A stretch of DNA of 64,000 bases from NCBI GenBank assembly GCA_002838945.1, contig PGXB01000007.1, positions 1 through 64,000 of the forward strand, read 5' to 3'. Shown in pieces: positions 62,886 to 64,000 of the stretch. Each line of letters starts with the position of its first letter. The first letter of the stretch is position 1. This stretch comes from a candidate division Zixibacteria bacterium HGW-Zixibacteria-1 (GTDB taxonomy: Bacteria; Zixibacteria; MSB-5A5; GN15; PGXB01). The notes below the pieces were generated by a model. It was not told the DNA's origin. It made no database searches and was given only the letters and a program-made list of their open reading frames with translations. The position numbers and the translations under genes were made by a program.

Positions 62886-64000
62886 TTAAATCAATCGGTA
62901 GGCCATAAAAAGCGGAAAGAGCACGTTTAATGATATAATCAGGCCCAGGACGATATAACCCGCTTTAAGCCAGAGCGGTTTTGCGGAAGCCGCAATAATC
63001 ATATAGGCCGGAAATATGATCAGGTAGTGCCGGTAAATCGACATCGTCGTGCCGGTTGTCAGCGAAAAAAGGTAAAGAACAAGGGCGGTTATCCAGAGTT
63101 CTTTCTTCAGCCGGAACGGCATAAAAAGCAGAAAAATCAGCCCATACCAGATTATAGCCAGGTTTTCCGGGCCAAAGATCGGTTCCTTGAACAGGTTTTT
63201 CAGCATTATCCAGAAGGGAAAGGCCCAGGTTCGGTCATACTTGGCCTGAAAATGCAGCTGCAGGAAGAAATCATCAAACTTGAAATAAAAATAGGTCCAG
63301 AGCAGAAGCAGGCCTAATCCAAAAGGAATCAAATTTCCGAAAAGAGACGCCCACTTAGAAATTGGTTTTTCGGAACCGCCGGATTTCTTATGTTCGGCCA
63401 GATACCAGACCAACGGAATCACGGCAATCAGGATGCCGGTGGGGTATGTCAGCGACAGGGCCATGGCTGTCAGGAAGAGAACAATGCTTCTGGTTATTCC
63501 CTCGGGCCGGTACAGCATTATCAAATAAACCATGAACAGAAGCATAAATAGCGCATAGGGGAAGCCGGTCAGCAGGTAAAATGAAGCCGGCCCGCAGGCC
63601 AGCGCCGTAAGCGTGATTATGGCTGCTTTCAGACCATAGTGACGAAGCATGAAATGGAACAGGAGAACAAAAGAAATAAAGACAAAAGCAAAGGTCAGCC
63701 CGATGAACGTATATTTCGAGGAGCCCCCGAGCATGGGCCGGAACAACTTCACCACCAGCGGCCACATCGGATACCATCCCGAATTGCCGCATATGTCCCC
63801 GGCCCGGCCGTCAACGCCGGGAGTGCAAGGGTGCACATCATAGCCGGTCTCGGAAATATCCAGATAATGTTTAACATCCCAGACCGGCAGGAAGAAATAC
63901 TGGTTGTTCCGTTTCTCGGATATGCCCACATATATGGCCGTAAAGGCCAGATATATCAAAACGGGAATCAGATATATTTTAATTGTTTTGATATTAATCA
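62886..64000 (-). CDS. Polytopic membrane protein, PIG-V/GT-C mannosyltransferase-like (5' end at window edge)
   Basis: The frame is open up to the right edge of the window. A TTG at 63959 would start it, but upstream codons continue the same frame (INIKTIKIYLIPV, a good N-terminus), and the codon at the boundary ends in TG, so the true start lies at or beyond the edge. Motifs WDVKHYLDISETGYD and GWYPMWPLVVKLFRPML match the PIG-V/GT-C glycosyltransferase pattern (W-D-x2-HY...GY and FxPxxP). About eight membrane helices follow. The substrate is probably a polyprenyl-phosphate sugar. Confidence 0.6.
   Translation of the reverse strand, partial: INIKTIKIYLIPVLIYLAFTAIYVGISEKRNNQYFFLPVWDVKHYLDISETGYDVHPCTPGVDGRAGDICGNSGWYPMWPLVVKLFRPMLGGSSKYTFIGLTFAFVFISFVLLFHFMLRHYGLKAAIITLTALACGPASFYLLTGFPYALFMLLFMVYLIMLYRPEGITRSIVLFLTAMALSLTYPTGILIAVIPLVWYLAEHKKSGGSEKPISKWASLFGNLIPFGLGLLLLWTYFYFKFDDFFLQLHFQAKYDRTWAFPFWIMLKNLFKEPIFGPENLAIIWYGLIFLLFMPFRLKKELWITALVLYLFSLTTGTTMSIYRHYLIIFPAYMIIAASAKPLWLKAGYIVLGLIISLNVLFPLFMAYRLI

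Noticed and set aside
1-64000. Genome-wide reassignment of UGA (to Gly or Trp)
   Set aside because: TGA ends many intact genes here (for example the VWA gene at 27371, pmbA, prmC, fmt, rng), so it works as a normal stop.

Overview
The window is about 64 kb of a mid-GC bacterial chromosome, gene dense on both strands. Several secreted proteins carry paired dockerin-like calcium repeats ending in motifs such as YLYKGGP, and there are many TPR proteins. Together with the gene mix this points to an uncultured FCB-type lineage such as candidate phylum Zixibacteria. That assignment is inference; no rRNA gene is present.

Layout. 1-98: the 3' end of an IS3-like transposase. 118-8.4 kb: a secreted dockerin-tagged serine protease, then priA, a TPR protein and a DUF4139 protein on the minus strand. 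8.6-13.8 kb: a sigma-54 activator, a lipoprotein, a TPR protein and a TPR/HD-GYP protein. 14.2-18.4 kb: a CDP-alcohol phosphatidyltransferase and the conserved minus-strand run ispE-spoVG-tRNA-Gln-prs-rplY. 18.6-24.3 kb: an aconitase-gcvT-comB operon and a TPR/peptidase-MA-like protein. 24.4-25.3 kb: an AT-rich orphan gene with class III nucleotidyl-cyclase signatures. 25.3-29.8 kb: BatA-type VWA protein, ABC-F ATPase and flavoprotein. 30-40.2 kb: rpmE-DUF1385-prfA, interrupted by an AT-rich restriction-modification island, then a membrane protein, tldD-pmbA, a Tat-leader stub, prmC and nth. 40.3-43.7 kb: DUF2953-gerW, a zinc-ribbon protein, a secreted protein with a CTERM-like tail and a lone Lnt-N-like membrane protein. 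44.1-48.5 kb: a candidate selenoprotein, then yajC-def-fmt-rng. 48.5-50.9 kb: palindromic repeats flanking a stop-interrupted dockerin gene. 50.9-64 kb: two GT-C-like membrane proteins, a predicted pseudokinase, an ECF sigma factor followed by envelope-associated genes, an HtrA protease with a catalytically dead partner, and a TolC protein fused to a periplasmic-binding domain.

The strongest novel signal is at 44,091-44,867. A lipoprotein of the DUF1573 type is split by an in-frame UGA that falls exactly on the first Cys of the family's CGC motif (reading Sec-Gly-Cys). A hairpin with a GGA apical loop starts about 10 nt downstream, with its loop 20 nt after the UGA, the geometry expected of a bacterial SECIS. 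A second in-frame UGA, in the dockerin protein at 49,342-50,481, also aligns with a Cys, but its hairpin lacks the loop G. UGA is an ordinary stop for many other genes here, so genome-wide recoding is unlikely.

Other themes are loss-of-catalysis paralogues in the envelope (pseudokinase, pseudo-HtrA, MA-like protein without HExxH) and foreign AT-rich insertions inside conserved gene orders.
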